Source of the DNA: Hyphococcus flavus
Lineage (GTDB): Bacteria; Pseudomonadota; Alphaproteobacteria; Caulobacterales; Parvularculaceae
DNA length: 64,000 nt
Direction: 5' to 3'
Assembly (NCBI RefSeq): GCF_028748065.1
Contig: NZ_CP118166.1
Location: forward strand, 2,123,501 to 2,187,500
Positions 7,181 through 17,270 of the stretch are shown here, one piece after another; position 1 is the stretch's first letter, and each line of letters begins with the position of its first letter. The translations under genes and the position numbers were made by a program. The notes under the pieces were generated by a model, which saw nothing but the letters and a program-made list of their open reading frames with translations, was not told where the DNA came from and did not search any database.

Positions 7181-9301
7181 ATGTCAGAGCTGTTGTTAGA
7201 ATTGTTTTCCGAGGAAATCCCTGCCCGGATGCAGGGGCGCGCCGCCGCCGATCTTGAAAAAGCGGTGAACAAGGCGCTGCTTGACGCCAGTTTCATGCCC
7301 GAGGGCGTCAAGGCGTTTGCCGGTCCGCGCCGGCTGACGGTGGTCGCTGCGGGCCTGCCGGCGAAACAGCCTGACCGGCGGGAGGAGAAAAAGGGCCCGC
7401 GCGTCGGCGCGCCCGAAAAAGCCGTCGAAGGGTTTTTGAAATCGGCGGGGCTTTCGTCGCTCGATCAATGCGAACAGCGTGAAGACAAAAAAGGCGCTTA
7501 TTACGTCGCGGTGATCGACCAAAAGGGGCGCGATACGGCGGATCTGATCGCCGAGTTCGTGCCGGAGATCGTCAAAGGGTTTTCCTGGCCGAAATCCATG
7601 CGCTGGTCTGATGGAGAGATGCGGTGGGTGCGGCCGCTCCATCGCATCATGTGTGTGTTCAATGACGAGGTGGTTCCGTTCGAGGTTGGTGGCGTCAAAT
7701 CCGGCGACGTGACCGAGGGCCATCGCTTTATGGCGCCGGGCGAGATTCAGGCGCGCTCGTTTGAGAAATACGAAAGCGCGTTGCGCGAAGCGAAAGTCCT
7801 GATCGACGCCGAAGAGCGCAAAGAAATGATCGCGCGCGATGCGGAAACCCTGTGCAAGGCGCAAGGGCTCGAGCTTGTTGAGGACAAAGGCTTGCTGGCG
7901 GAAGTCGCTGGCCTTGCCGAATGGCCGGTCGTAATGATGGGTTCATTCGATGAGAAATTTCTGACGGTTCCTGATGAGGTGCTCATCGCCTCCATGCGCG
8001 GGCATCAGAAATATTTCTCCGTACGCGATCCAAAAACGAACCGTCTCGCCAACAAGTTCATTTATGTGGCGAACCTTGAATCGCCTGATGGCGGCAAGGC
8101 CATGCGCACCGGCTACGAGCGTGTGTTGACCGCGCGTCTTTCCGACGCGTGGTATCTTTATAATCAGGATCTGAAACGTCCGCTCTCGGAACGCATCGAC
8201 GATCTTGACAAGGTGACGTTCTTCGAAGGGCTCGGTTCCGTCGGCGACAAGGCGCGGCGCGTTGCAGCGCTGGCGAAGGAGATCGCGCCTGCCGTTGGCG
8301 CCGATCCCGAAACGGCTGAGCGCGCAGCGATGCTCTCCAAAGCCGATCTGGTCACTGGTATGGTCTACGAGTTTCCGGAACTGCAGGGCGTGATGGGACG
8401 GTACTATGCGCTGGAGCAGGGCGAGCCGGCGGAAATCGCCGACGCCATCCGCGATCACTACAAGCCAGCCGGACAAGATGACGATGTGCCGACCGCGCCG
8501 GTCTCCGTCGCCGTGGCGCTCGCCGACAAGATTGATAGTTTAGTTGGTTTTTGGATGATTGGTAAAAAGCCAACTGGCTCAAGCGATCCGTTTGCGTTAC
8601 GTCGCGCTTCGCTAGGCTTCATTCAAATTGCCCAGATATCTGTTTTAAAAGAATGCAAACTTCGTCTTAGCAAACTCATAAGCACTGCAGATTTTCAGTA
8701 TACAGCCATGGAACAAGGTGCGTTAGGGCCTGGACCTGAAGAATTCGGACCAGAACTGATATTATTTTTTCACGACCGCTTGAAGGTCTACCTCCGGGAC
8801 TCTTCTCATGAAAGAGGGGGCCACAAGCACGACCATATCGATGCGGTGCTGACCGATGCGGACGGCAATTTGCAGGACGATCTCGTTCTGATCGTTTCAA
8901 AGCTCGAAGCGCTTGCCGCGTTCCTCAAAACCGATGACGGCGCTAATCTCGCTGCGGCCTACAAACGCGCGGCGAACATCCTCAAGGCCGAAGAGAAGAA
9001 AGACAAAAAACCCGCAGACCCGAATGTAGTGGAGGAGGGCGCGCTCGCCGAGCCGGAAGAAAAAGCGCTCTACACGGCTCTGAAAGACGCCGAAGCAAAA
9101 GCCGAAAAAGCCGTCGTGGAAGAAAACTTCGAAGCGGCGATGGCGGCGCTGGCGAAATTGCGCGCGCCCCTTGATGCATTCTTCGAAAAAGTCACGGTCA
9201 ACGCTGACGACGAGCAACTTCGCGCAAACCGTCTGTCACTTCTAGCCCGTCTTACCGCCGCTACCGCCAAAGTCGCAGACTTCTCAAAGCTTGAAGGATG
9301 A
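7181..9301 (+). CDS. glyS: Glycine--tRNA ligase beta subunit
   Basis: 706 residues, normal for GlyS. It starts MSELLLELFSEEIPARMQGR and contains PKSMRWSDGEMRWVRPLHRI, GHRFMAPG, ASMRGHQKYFSV and the HD-like region around SKADLVTGMVYEFPELQGVMG; the C-terminus is the anticodon-binding part (AAAYKRAANILKAEEKKDKK onward). It partners GlyQ (2877-3815). The segment at about 8536-8818 is visibly AT-richer and uses different codons from the rest, while staying in frame and keeping FALRRASLGFI and FFHDRLKVYLRD, suggesting a recombined patch. The stop overlaps the next start (ATGA). Confidence 0.96.
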   Translation: MSELLLELFSEEIPARMQGRAAADLEKAVNKALLDASFMPEGVKAFAGPRRLTVVAAGLPAKQPDRREEKKGPRVGAPEKAVEGFLKSAGLSSLDQCEQREDKKGAYYVAVIDQKGRDTADLIAEFVPEIVKGFSWPKSMRWSDGEMRWVRPLHRIMCVFNDEVVPFEVGGVKSGDVTEGHRFMAPGEIQARSFEKYESALREAKVLIDAEERKEMIARDAETLCKAQGLELVEDKGLLAEVAGLAEWPVVMMGSFDEKFLTVPDEVLIASMRGHQKYFSVRDPKTNRLANKFIYVANLESPDGGKAMRTGYERVLTARLSDAWYLYNQDLKRPLSERIDDLDKVTFFEGLGSVGDKARRVAALAKEIAPAVGADPETAERAAMLSKADLVTGMVYEFPELQGVMGRYYALEQGEPAEIADAIRDHYKPAGQDDDVPTAPVSVAVALADKIDSLVGFWMIGKKPTGSSDPFALRRASLGFIQIAQISVLKECKLRLSKLISTADFQYTAMEQGALGPGPEEFGPELILFFHDRLKVYLRDSSHERGGHKHDHIDAVLTDADGNLQDDLVLIVSKLEALAAFLKTDDGANLAAAYKRAANILKAEEKKDKKPADPNVVEEGALAEPEEKALYTALKDAEAKAEKAVVEENFEAAMAALAKLRAPLDAFFEKVTVNADDEQLRANRLSLLARLTAATAKVADFSKLEG

Positions 9302-10921
9302 GCATAGACCCCAACGACCCGCGCATGCGCGCAATTTACGACGCTTATAATCGCGGTGATTTCAAAAAAGAAGCGTCGCTTGTCGTCAAGCTGCTGAAGA
9401 AGCATCCGAAAGACGCAGAATTATTGCAGCGTGCGGGGTCTACGCTGGCGCAGCTTGGTCAGGTTGAAAAAGCCGAGCGATACCTCAAACGCGCCCTGGA
9501 GGTCAGCCCGGATAACGCCCAGATCTGGTACATGCTCGGCTGGGTTTACCGCAAGATGACCAACTTGCCTGAGGCGGCGCGGTGTGTTGAAAAGGTGATT
9601 GCGCTCAATCCAAACTTGCCGGAACCTTATGTTGATCTCGGTAACTTTCGCCTGACGCAGGGCAATGCGAGTGCCGCGCGCGCGTGTTTTGAAAAAGCAA
9701 TTAAGCTGAACCCGGGCGAAGTCAACGCCATTGTCAATCTTGCCTCTCTTTGCGAGCGTGAACACAAATTTGACGAGGCGCAGGCGCTTGCCGAACGCGC
9801 TGTTTCGCTAGCGCCGACTCATGCGCCAGCCATGATCACGCTCGCGCAGGTGAAACTGCGTCAAGGCAAGTCGGTAGAAGCGGTCGCCATTGTGCAAAAG
9901 CTTATGAAAACCACGGTCATGAACGACCAGGATAGCGCATCAGCATATAATTTGATCGGGCAGGCGAAAGACCGTGACGGCGAGTATGACGCCGCGTTCT
10001 CTGCGTTTGAAGCTGCTAACGATAAAATGCACGCGCATTTCAGCGAGGCTATCTCGACGATGGATTCCGCGCTTGCGCCGAAAAGTCTGCAGCGCCTTAA
10101 CATGTTCTTCACTGAAGAAAACGTTTCCGGGTGGACGAAACTTCAAGATGCGGAACATCCGGCGCCGGTATTCCTGTTGGGGTTCCCGCGATCTGGCACG
10201 ACGCTGCTCGATCAGATTTTGAATACTCACAGCGCGATTAAAACCCTCGAAGAAAAAGAAAACCTCATCGATATTCGAAATGATATCGTCAAACCGGTTG
10301 GAGGTCTAAAAAAACTGCGCGCCATGAATGACAAGACGATCAATCAGTATCGCGAGAAATACTGGGGGCGGGTCCGCGAAAGCTTTGCCGGCGACATCAA
10401 CAATGGCTTGATTATCGACAAGATGCCTCTGAACATGTTGATGTTGGGCGTCATATACCGGGTATTCCCGGAGGCGAAAATTATCTTCGCACAGCGCGAT
10501 CCGCGAGACGTGGTGTTGAGCTGCTATCAGCAGCATTTCGGAATGAACGCCGCCATGTATCAGCTTTTAAAATTTGATACGGCGGCAATGTATTATGATC
10601 AGGTGATGTCAATTGGTGAAAACATGCCGCACGCGCCTGCCGCTTGATGTTCATGTCATTCGGTATGAAGACGTAATCACGGACATGCAAAATACCATTA
10701 CAGACGTGTTGGCGTTTCTTGGTCTCGAATGGGAAGACGAGATTTTGAATTATCGCGACCGGGCTCGCGAGCGATTTATTTCAACGCCCAGTGCGGAGCA
10801 GGTGGTCAAACCGCTTTATCAATCCTCAATCGGCAAATGGCGTCACTATGAGCGTCACATGGCGCCGGCGCTTTCGGTGCTGGAACCATGGGTGCAAAAA
10901 TTCGGCTATGATGCTGGTTGA
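9298..10921 (+). pseudogene. TPR-sulfotransferase, interrupted by a +1 frameshift
   Basis: The first frame (9298-10647, 449 residues) has about six TPR units followed by a sulfotransferase domain with the PAPS 5'-phosphosulfate loop FLLGFPRSGTTLLDQ (about residues 290-304) and the 3'-phosphate motif AQRDPRDVVLSCY (about 397-409). It ends abruptly in ENMPHAPAA. The domain continues in the next frame (10613-10921) with LPLDVHVIRYEDVITDM and GKWRHYERHMAPALSVLEPW. Removing one C of the CC at 10627-10628 gives ENMRTRLPLDVHVIRYED and a 540-residue protein of ordinary family shape. The cause is either a real inactivating insertion or a sequencing error. The gene overlaps the glyS stop by 4 nt. If active, it would transfer sulfate from PAPS to an unknown acceptor. 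Confidence 0.85.
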
Positions 10922-10927
10922 GCCTGT

Positions 10928-12418
10928 CTAATCCTTAAACCCTTGGGCCCGCTCGGCGCTTGGGAAGAACAAAAACGCCAGCATCAAAATATAGGGTGCA
11001 TAATCCCAAGACAGCGCCAGCGCCCACACGTCAGAAAAGATGTTGGCGTGTTTCAATACGGCGTCGCGCGGCGTCATGGTGGACAGCCCCGGTACGAACT
11101 CCGCATCGACGACTGATTGCCTGCGCGAAACCGTTTCGGGTTCTTCCGGCGGCGGCGGCGGGTTCAACATCTCGCGGAATATGTCGAGGCCGCGCGCCGG
11201 CGACAGCTCAGCAGCGGATTTCAACGGCACTGGCGGTTTTTGCAGTTTCTGCGAGCGGATCAGCGACTGCAGCGCGCTTTCGACTTCTTCAGCGTAGTCA
11301 TCCATGGCGGAACGCTGGCGCTGGCTAATACGCGCACCGACAGGCTTAGGGTTTGCCCTCGAAAAGTTATCGAGCTGCGCGTCCAGCAATCGTTCAATGC
11401 GTTTGTCGTGGCGCCAGCGGTTAAGAACGCTGGCGAAGTCGTCATATGCGGTTTCAAATTCGCGGTTCCAGCGATCGATATTGTCGAATGCGTTGCGCGA
11501 AAGCATACGCTTCAGCGCGTCGGTGGTGTTCGCACAGATTTCGGGATTGTAGGGATCAACGCCTGACGGCGGCGGACCGGTGATGATCGCCTCGACGCTT
11601 TCTTCCAACGCTGAAAACCACGTGGCGATGCCATTGAAATAGGCGGTAACGGCGCCGTCACCCGCTGCGCCCGATTGTGATCCGCCTTGCCGTTCAGACG
11701 CCGCGACGCGTGACACGTCCTGCGCGGCGAGACGCAAATCCTCAAGAAACAGAAAGTCTTTTTGCCGGTACGCAGTTATGCCGGCGCATTCCGCTCCAAG
11801 CCTGTCGATTTCTGCTGAGTATGTGTGACGAACGGCGTCAACACCGCCAATGCCGACGACGGTTGTCCATGTCGAAACGAAAAACAAAATCAGCGCGAGG
11901 ACGGGAACGACAATGAAAAGTTTGATCGCGCGCTCAATGAAAAACATGATGTCGGCGATGAAGCCATTGCCGAGACCGCGAAACCAGTCGCGGTGACGCA
12001 CGAACTCCGCCCCTCCGACCCAGATGGCGACGGCCAGGCAAAAAACGAAAACGCCAAATGCGGGCGGCAGCACGGAATTGCGGAAAAAGTCCGCCGATTC
12101 CTGCGACGTGATCAGGGAGAACCCAATGGCCGAGCTGACAGCGCTGAAAAACCCGGCGGTAATCGCCACCACGATAAACAGCCGGTTGAAGAGTGAGGAC
12201 CCATGAAGGCGCCGCGAGGTGAGGACCGACCAGAGAATAAACGAGATAAGCGCGACCACGGCGGTGGCGCCGATAATGGCCGGTGTGGAAATCCCGGCGA
12301 AGCCCGCCACTGATCCCTGAGCCATGGCTGGCGCCACAAAGCCAATGCCCAAAAGGGCGGCAAATGAGATTTTGTAAAAATACCCACGCCAGCGATTTTG
12401 ACGGATTTTCCGCCCCAT
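10928..12418 (-). CDS. Unrecognised multi-pass membrane protein
   Basis: 496 residues, no family recognised. A signal-like hydrophobic N-terminus (about 15-33, ending AMAQG) is followed by four hydrophobic segments (about 45-64, 78-103, 117-135 and 163-190). A long hydrophilic region of about 250 residues follows, with a proline run (NPPPPPEEPE, about 405-414) and a last hydrophobic segment near 470-484. The architecture suggests a membrane protein with a large soluble domain on one side. GAGGGG just before the ATG supports the start. It is convergent with the sulfotransferase remnant (6 nt apart) and divergent from ppdK. Confidence 0.75.
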   Translation of the reverse strand: MGRKIRQNRWRGYFYKISFAALLGIGFVAPAMAQGSVAGFAGISTPAIIGATAVVALISFILWSVLTSRRLHGSSLFNRLFIVVAITAGFFSAVSSAIGFSLITSQESADFFRNSVLPPAFGVFVFCLAVAIWVGGAEFVRHRDWFRGLGNGFIADIMFFIERAIKLFIVVPVLALILFFVSTWTTVVGIGGVDAVRHTYSAEIDRLGAECAGITAYRQKDFLFLEDLRLAAQDVSRVAASERQGGSQSGAAGDGAVTAYFNGIATWFSALEESVEAIITGPPPSGVDPYNPEICANTTDALKRMLSRNAFDNIDRWNREFETAYDDFASVLNRWRHDKRIERLLDAQLDNFSRANPKPVGARISQRQRSAMDDYAEEVESALQSLIRSQKLQKPPVPLKSAAELSPARGLDIFREMLNPPPPPEEPETVSRRQSVVDAEFVPGLSTMTPRDAVLKHANIFSDVWALALSWDYAPYILMLAFLFFPSAERAQGFKD

Positions 12419-12689
12419 CAGGCCCCTCGCTCTGATCGCTGGAATTTTTCCAGCCCCCGCACTTTCAAGTCTTCCCCAAGTAAAGCGAACAATTGCGCCT
12501 CATCAGGACCCTAACATGGAAAAAAAGCGTATGGATAGTTGCGGGAATAATTTTACAGAGTGATCCGCTCTGGCGCACAATATGCGTCAAATTCAGGCTT
12601 GGTTGTTGCGTTGCGGCGCCTTAATGAGGGCGCGAATACGCCGGGCTATGAGCCGGCAAACGGAAATCTCCGGCAAGCATGGGGTGGCC

Positions 12690-15362
12690 ATGAGCGAGAA
12701 CACGAAGTGGGTTTACGGGTTCGGCGGCGGCAGCGCGGAAGGCGACGCGTCGATGAAGAACCTGCTCGGCGGCAAGGGCGCCAATCTGGCCGAAATGGCG
12801 AGCCTCGGTCTGCCGGTGCCGCCGGGGTTTACGATCACCACTGACGTCTGTTCGGAATTTTACGCAAACGACCGGAAGTATCCCGAGGGGCTGAAAGCGC
12901 AAGTCAGCGAGGCGCTCAGCAAAGTGGGCAAGACTGTCGGCATGGATTTTGGCGATAAGTCAAAACCGCTGCTCGTCTCTGTCCGTTCGGGCGCACGCGC
13001 GTCCATGCCTGGCATGATGGATACGGTGCTGAATTTGGGCCTCACCGACGAAACGGTCGATGGGCTTGCAAAACTCTCGGGCGATGCGCGCTTCGCCTAT
13101 GACAGCTATCGCCGCTTTATTCAGATGTATTCCGATGTGGTGCTCGAACTTGATCATCATGCGTTTGAAGAACTGCTTGAGACTTACAAGGAAGGGCGCG
13201 ACTATTTTCTCGATACGGAAATGACCGCCGATGACTGGGTCAAGGTCATCGCCGGTTACAAAAAGATTGTCGAGGAACAGCTCGGGCGGCCATTCCCGCA
13301 AGACCCGGAAGAACAGCTTTGGGGCGCCATCGACGCTGTCTTTGGTTCATGGCGGAATGACCGCGCCAATACCTATCGGCGCCTGCACCATATTCCCGAA
13401 AGCTGGGGGACGGCCGTCAACGTACAGGCGATGGTCTTCGGCAATATGGGCGAAACTTCCGCGACGGGCGTTGCGTTTACGCGCGATCCGTCGACGGGGG
13501 ACAATCACTATTACGGTGAATTTCTCATCAACGCTCAGGGCGAGGATGTGGTCGCCGGTATCCGCACCCCGCAAACCCTGACGAAACGCGCGCGTGAGGC
13601 GCAGGGTGAGGATGAGCCCTCCATGGAAGAGGCGATGCCGGATGCTTATGGCGAACTCGTGAAGGTATTCGAGAAACTCGAAAACCACTATCGCGACATG
13701 CAGGACATCGAGTTCACCATCCAGGACAAAAAACTGTGGATGCTGCAGACACGTAACGGCAAGCGCACGGCGAAGGCGGCGCTTAAAATCGCCGTTGATA
13801 TGTGTAAGGAAGGTTTGATCAAGGAAAACGAAGCGGTTTGCCGCGTTGATCCGCACTCGCTTGATCAGCTCCTGCATCCGTCGCTTGACCCTGACGCGCC
13901 GCGCGATCAGGTGCTGACCGGACTGCCGGCGTCGCCGGGGGCGGCGTCAGGCGAGGTCGTCTTCAACTCAGACGAAGCCGAACGCCTGGCGCAGGAAGGT
14001 AAAGCCGTCATTCTCGTTCGCGTCGAAACAAGCCCTGAAGACATTCACGGCATGCATGCGGCCAAAGGTATTGTCACGGCGCGCGGCGGGATGACTTCCC
14101 ACGCCGCAGTGGTCGCGCGCGGCATGGGACGACCTTGCGTCTGCGGCGCCGGTGATTTGAAGATCGACAAGAGCGAGACGTTTTTCACCGTCGCCGGCCG
14201 CAAGGTTCAGAAAGGGGACACGGTCACCATCGATGGCGCCGAGGGCAGGGTTTACGCCGGCGCGGTGCCGACCGTACAGCCGGAACTGTCTGGTGATTTT
14301 GCCGAGTTGATGACATGGGCTGACAAGGCGCGCCGCATGAGGGTGCGGGCCAACGCAGAAACGCCCCATGACGCTCAGGTTGCACGCGATTTCGGCGCCG
14401 AGGGCATTGGACTTTGCCGGACGGAACATATGTTTTTCGAGGCGGATCGCATCATCGCTGTTCGTGAAATGATCCTGGCGGAAAGCAAGAAAGGCCGCGA
14501 GGAAGCGCTTGCAAAAATTCTGCCTATGCAGCGTTCTGACTTTGAAAAGTTGTTCCGTGTGATGACGGGGTTGCCGGTAACAATCCGGTTGCTGGATCCG
14601 CCTTTGCATGAATTTCTTCCGCATTCAGATGAAGAAATAGAAGAAGTGGCGAAATCCTCCAGCATGGATGCGCAGCTTTTAAAAGATCGCGCCCATAAAT
14701 TGAAAGAGTTCAACCCGATGCTCGGGCATCGCGGATGCCGCCTTGGCGTTTCTTATCCGGAAATCTATGAGATGCAGGTGCGCGCAATCATGGAAGCCGC
14801 CTGCGCTATCAAAAAAGAAACCGGCGAGGATGTAACGCCTGAAATCATGGTGCCGCTGGTCGCCAAGCGCGAGGAGCTGGCGCTTTTGAAGGTGCGCATT
14901 GACGAAATCGCGCTCTCTGTTTTGAAAGAAAACAACCTCAAACTCGATTATCTCATCGGTACGATGATCGAGCTGCCGCGCGCGGCGTTGACGGCTGACT
15001 TTATTGCAGAGGAAGCGGAATTCTTTTCTTTCGGCACTAATGATCTGACGCAGACAACCTTTGGCTTATCGCGGGATGATTCCGCATCATTCCTGCCGGA
15101 CTATATGCGTCAGGGCGTTTTCGAGCGCGACCCGTTTGTCACGCTCGATCGCGAGGGCGTTGGGGCGCTGGTCAAAATCGCCGTTGAAAAGGGCCGTAAG
15201 ACAAGGCCCGACATCAAGCTCGGCATCTGCGGTGAACATGGCGGCGACCCCGATTCGATCCGGTTTGTCGAGGATGCAGGACTCGATTACGTCTCCTGCT
15301 CTCCATACCGAACGCCCATCGCCCGTCTTGCTGCAGCGCAATCAAAACTTCAGCAATCGTGA
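12690..15362 (+). CDS. ppdK: Pyruvate, phosphate dikinase
   Basis: 890 residues, the usual PPDK length. The N-terminal ATP-grasp part begins TKWVYGFGGGSAEGDASMKN; the phosphohistidine domain has GGMTSHAAVVARGMGRPC with the catalytic His at about 471; the C-terminal TIM barrel has FGTNDLTQTTFGLSRDD and LGICGEHGGDP. It interconverts pyruvate + ATP + Pi and PEP + AMP + PPi. The ATG at 12690 fits the family N-terminus; an ATG at 12582 would add 36 arginine-rich residues. About 270 nt separate it from the divergent membrane gene; I see no clear promoter there, only a small CTGGAA/TTCCAG hairpin near 12440. Confidence 0.97.
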   Translation: MSENTKWVYGFGGGSAEGDASMKNLLGGKGANLAEMASLGLPVPPGFTITTDVCSEFYANDRKYPEGLKAQVSEALSKVGKTVGMDFGDKSKPLLVSVRSGARASMPGMMDTVLNLGLTDETVDGLAKLSGDARFAYDSYRRFIQMYSDVVLELDHHAFEELLETYKEGRDYFLDTEMTADDWVKVIAGYKKIVEEQLGRPFPQDPEEQLWGAIDAVFGSWRNDRANTYRRLHHIPESWGTAVNVQAMVFGNMGETSATGVAFTRDPSTGDNHYYGEFLINAQGEDVVAGIRTPQTLTKRAREAQGEDEPSMEEAMPDAYGELVKVFEKLENHYRDMQDIEFTIQDKKLWMLQTRNGKRTAKAALKIAVDMCKEGLIKENEAVCRVDPHSLDQLLHPSLDPDAPRDQVLTGLPASPGAASGEVVFNSDEAERLAQEGKAVILVRVETSPEDIHGMHAAKGIVTARGGMTSHAAVVARGMGRPCVCGAGDLKIDKSETFFTVAGRKVQKGDTVTIDGAEGRVYAGAVPTVQPELSGDFAELMTWADKARRMRVRANAETPHDAQVARDFGAEGIGLCRTEHMFFEADRIIAVREMILAESKKGREEALAKILPMQRSDFEKLFRVMTGLPVTIRLLDPPLHEFLPHSDEEIEEVAKSSSMDAQLLKDRAHKLKEFNPMLGHRGCRLGVSYPEIYEMQVRAIMEAACAIKKETGEDVTPEIMVPLVAKREELALLKVRIDEIALSVLKENNLKLDYLIGTMIELPRAALTADFIAEEAEFFSFGTNDLTQTTFGLSRDDSASFLPDYMRQGVFERDPFVTLDREGVGALVKIAVEKGRKTRPDIKLGICGEHGGDPDSIRFVEDAGLDYVSCSPYRTPIARLAAAQSKLQQS

Positions 15363-15449
15363 CGCTTCACAGCGGGATAAAAGATTAATCTTCGGTCAGG
15401 TACCAAAAAAGTTTCGTGAAAACAGCATTTTACTGAAGCGAAGGTAAGG

Positions 15450-15465
15450 TTAACAAAGGGTTAAC
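15450..15465 (+). promoter_or_regulatory. CtrA-type binding box
   Basis: TTAA-CAAAGGG-TTAAC is an exact match to the alphaproteobacterial CtrA full-site consensus TTAA-N7-TTAAC. It lies in the 292-nt gap between ppdK and the wall hydrolase, 190 bp before the hydrolase ATG. The GGTTAAC unit is also directly repeated. No further regulatory site was resolved in the rest of the gap. Confidence 0.55.
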
Positions 15466-15654
15466 GCGCGCCGATTTTATTTGCACCTGCACGGTCGAGA
15501 GACCATATTCCGTCCGAAAGACGCGCAACGTAGGCGCGTTTTTGCGTCTTAAGAATTCGTAATAACTAAGATGCTGAGATTTTGCGTTCCCAAAGGGGGC
15601 GCATGCGTGAGGTTCGCCTCATCCGAACCCTAAACGGGAAACAAAAACGCGACG

Positions 15655-16464
15655 ATGACAAAGAGAAAACGCATCAACAAGACGAGACGACAGGTGAGCA
15701 ATCATACTCACAATAGCCACGACGTTAACTGGACCCTGCGCAGCCTGTTTGCTGCTGGCGTGCTTTCCCTGTGCGCCGTTGCAAGCGCCATGAGCGCGAC
15801 CATCAACGCAAGCCGCGCCGAAGCTGACCGTCAGGAACGGCTCGCTCTTGAACGCGAAGCGGAACTCGTCACGGATCTTGCCAATTTTCTTGCGGCCGAA
15901 ACAGCCGCCACGAGACAAGCACTGGACGGGCCGCGCCTGAAGCCGGCAAAAGCCACGGGCGATATCATCAGCGAGGATGATCCGATCCGCGCGCTGGCGT
16001 CGTTTGATTTTGCTGAACTGACTGTTGCGAAAGCTGATGCGGATGAGCGCCGCTGTCTAGCGCAGGCCATCTATTATGAAGCGCGTTCTGAACCACGGAT
16101 CGGTCAACTTGCTGTTGCAGATGTCGTGCTAAACCGTGTCGCAAGTTCGCTTTACCCGAATACGATTTGCACGGTTGTTTTTCAGGGTTCGGAACGTCGT
16201 ACGGGATGCCAGTTCTCTTTTACGTGCGACGGTTCCATGCAGGCGCGTTTGAACAAACGTAAATGGACAGCATCCGAAGAGCTTGCTGGCGCCATTCTGG
16301 CTGGATTACGCGCGCCGATCAGCCGCAACGCCACCCATTATCACGCCAATTATGTAACGCCTTACTGGTCAGCGAAACTGACGCCGACTGCAACCATTGG
16401 CACGCACAAATTTTACCGTTTCCCGAGCCGAACGGCGAAAACGGCTGCTCCGGCGGCGATGTAA
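15655..16464 (+). CDS. SleB/CwlJ-type cell wall hydrolase (Hydrolase_2)
   Basis: 269 residues: a basic N-terminus, one membrane anchor or signal (about 28-50), a charged alpha-helical linker rich in E/R/A (about 52-90), then the hydrolase domain with CLAQAIYYEARSEPRIGQ (catalytic glutamate in the YYEARSE motif), VADVVLNRV, CQFSFTCDG and ATHYHANYV. Family members cleave peptidoglycan; in Gram-negatives the role is usually wall remodelling. A CtrA-type box upstream suggests cell-cycle control. The ATG at 15655 is the only start that keeps the anchor. Confidence 0.88.
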   Translation: MTKRKRINKTRRQVSNHTHNSHDVNWTLRSLFAAGVLSLCAVASAMSATINASRAEADRQERLALEREAELVTDLANFLAAETAATRQALDGPRLKPAKATGDIISEDDPIRALASFDFAELTVAKADADERRCLAQAIYYEARSEPRIGQLAVADVVLNRVASSLYPNTICTVVFQGSERRTGCQFSFTCDGSMQARLNKRKWTASEELAGAILAGLRAPISRNATHYHANYVTPYWSAKLTPTATIGTHKFYRFPSRTAKTAAPAAM

Positions 16465-16568
16465 CGCAACAGCCAGTTTGTTTGTCTTTATTTCTGGTTC
16501 GACTTCTACAAATAAACATGCTCTAAGGCGCACAGGGTGCGTGCCCCGTAGAATCTGAGGGCAATTAA

Positions 16569-17255
16569 GTGTCTTTCATTCTTTGCAAGGCGTTTAAGTT
16601 TTGTGTTGCGGCTTTGGCCTTGGCTGATGTCGTCTGCGCCGGCGTAAACGCTGCCGATCACGATTCCGAATTATGGTTGACGTCAGAGGCAAAGTTTCCG
16701 CTCGACGAAAAATGGACCTTAAAGGCGCAGGTGAACGGGCGATTTTCAAACTTTGCTGACAGGCTTGGACAGACACGAATAATGGCGAACTTGTCACGCG
16801 ATGTTGGCAACGGATTGGTTATCACTGCTGGGTATGGGCATATCATTACGCGAAACCCGGACATGCCGAACAGAAACGAAGACAGGCTGTGGCAGTCGTT
16901 GAATTGGAATATTGATAAATCAGATAACCATTCTCTGGTCTTAAGAACGCAGTTAGAGCAAAAATTCATTATTGGCGATTTGGGATGGCGCGCGCGTCAG
17001 AGACTTTTTCTGACCCGGGCGCTTGATGAAAATATCTATATCTACGGATCGGGGGAAGGGTATTTTCAACTCAATAACACGCGGTGGGGCGCGCAATCAG
17101 GGTTCGAGCAATTGCGCCTTGGCAGTGGCGTAGGGTTTACGCTGCGAGACGGGGTGGTTGCTGAGATAGGCTATCTCAACAGATTGAAAGTCGTCGACTC
17201 TGCAGAAGATAAAATGTCCCATATCGTAGGCGTCACGATGAAATTTCAGCCATGA
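16569..17255 (+). CDS. DUF2490-like outer-membrane beta-barrel protein
   Basis: 228 residues from a GTG, with GAGGG about 8 nt upstream. A signal peptide ends near VNAADHDSELW. The mature protein shows alternating hydrophobic strands and repeated WT/aromatic turns (SELWLTSEAKFPLDEKW, RNEDRLWQSLNW, ARQRLFLTRAL), as in DUF2490, a family of predicted outer-membrane barrels of unknown function. It ends in FQP. It is convergent with the PqqB-like gene, 15 nt away. Confidence 0.75.
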   Translation: MSFILCKAFKFCVAALALADVVCAGVNAADHDSELWLTSEAKFPLDEKWTLKAQVNGRFSNFADRLGQTRIMANLSRDVGNGLVITAGYGHIITRNPDMPNRNEDRLWQSLNWNIDKSDNHSLVLRTQLEQKFIIGDLGWRARQRLFLTRALDENIYIYGSGEGYFQLNNTRWGAQSGFEQLRLGSGVGFTLRDGVVAEIGYLNRLKVVDSAEDKMSHIVGVTMKFQP

Positions 17256-17270
17256 TTTGTTTCCGTGAAG

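Noticed and set aside
12515-12562. A 15-codon ORF (MEKKRMDSCGNNFTE) before ppdK
   Set aside because: No convincing ribosome binding site, more than 120 nt from the ppdK start, and no regulatory codon run.
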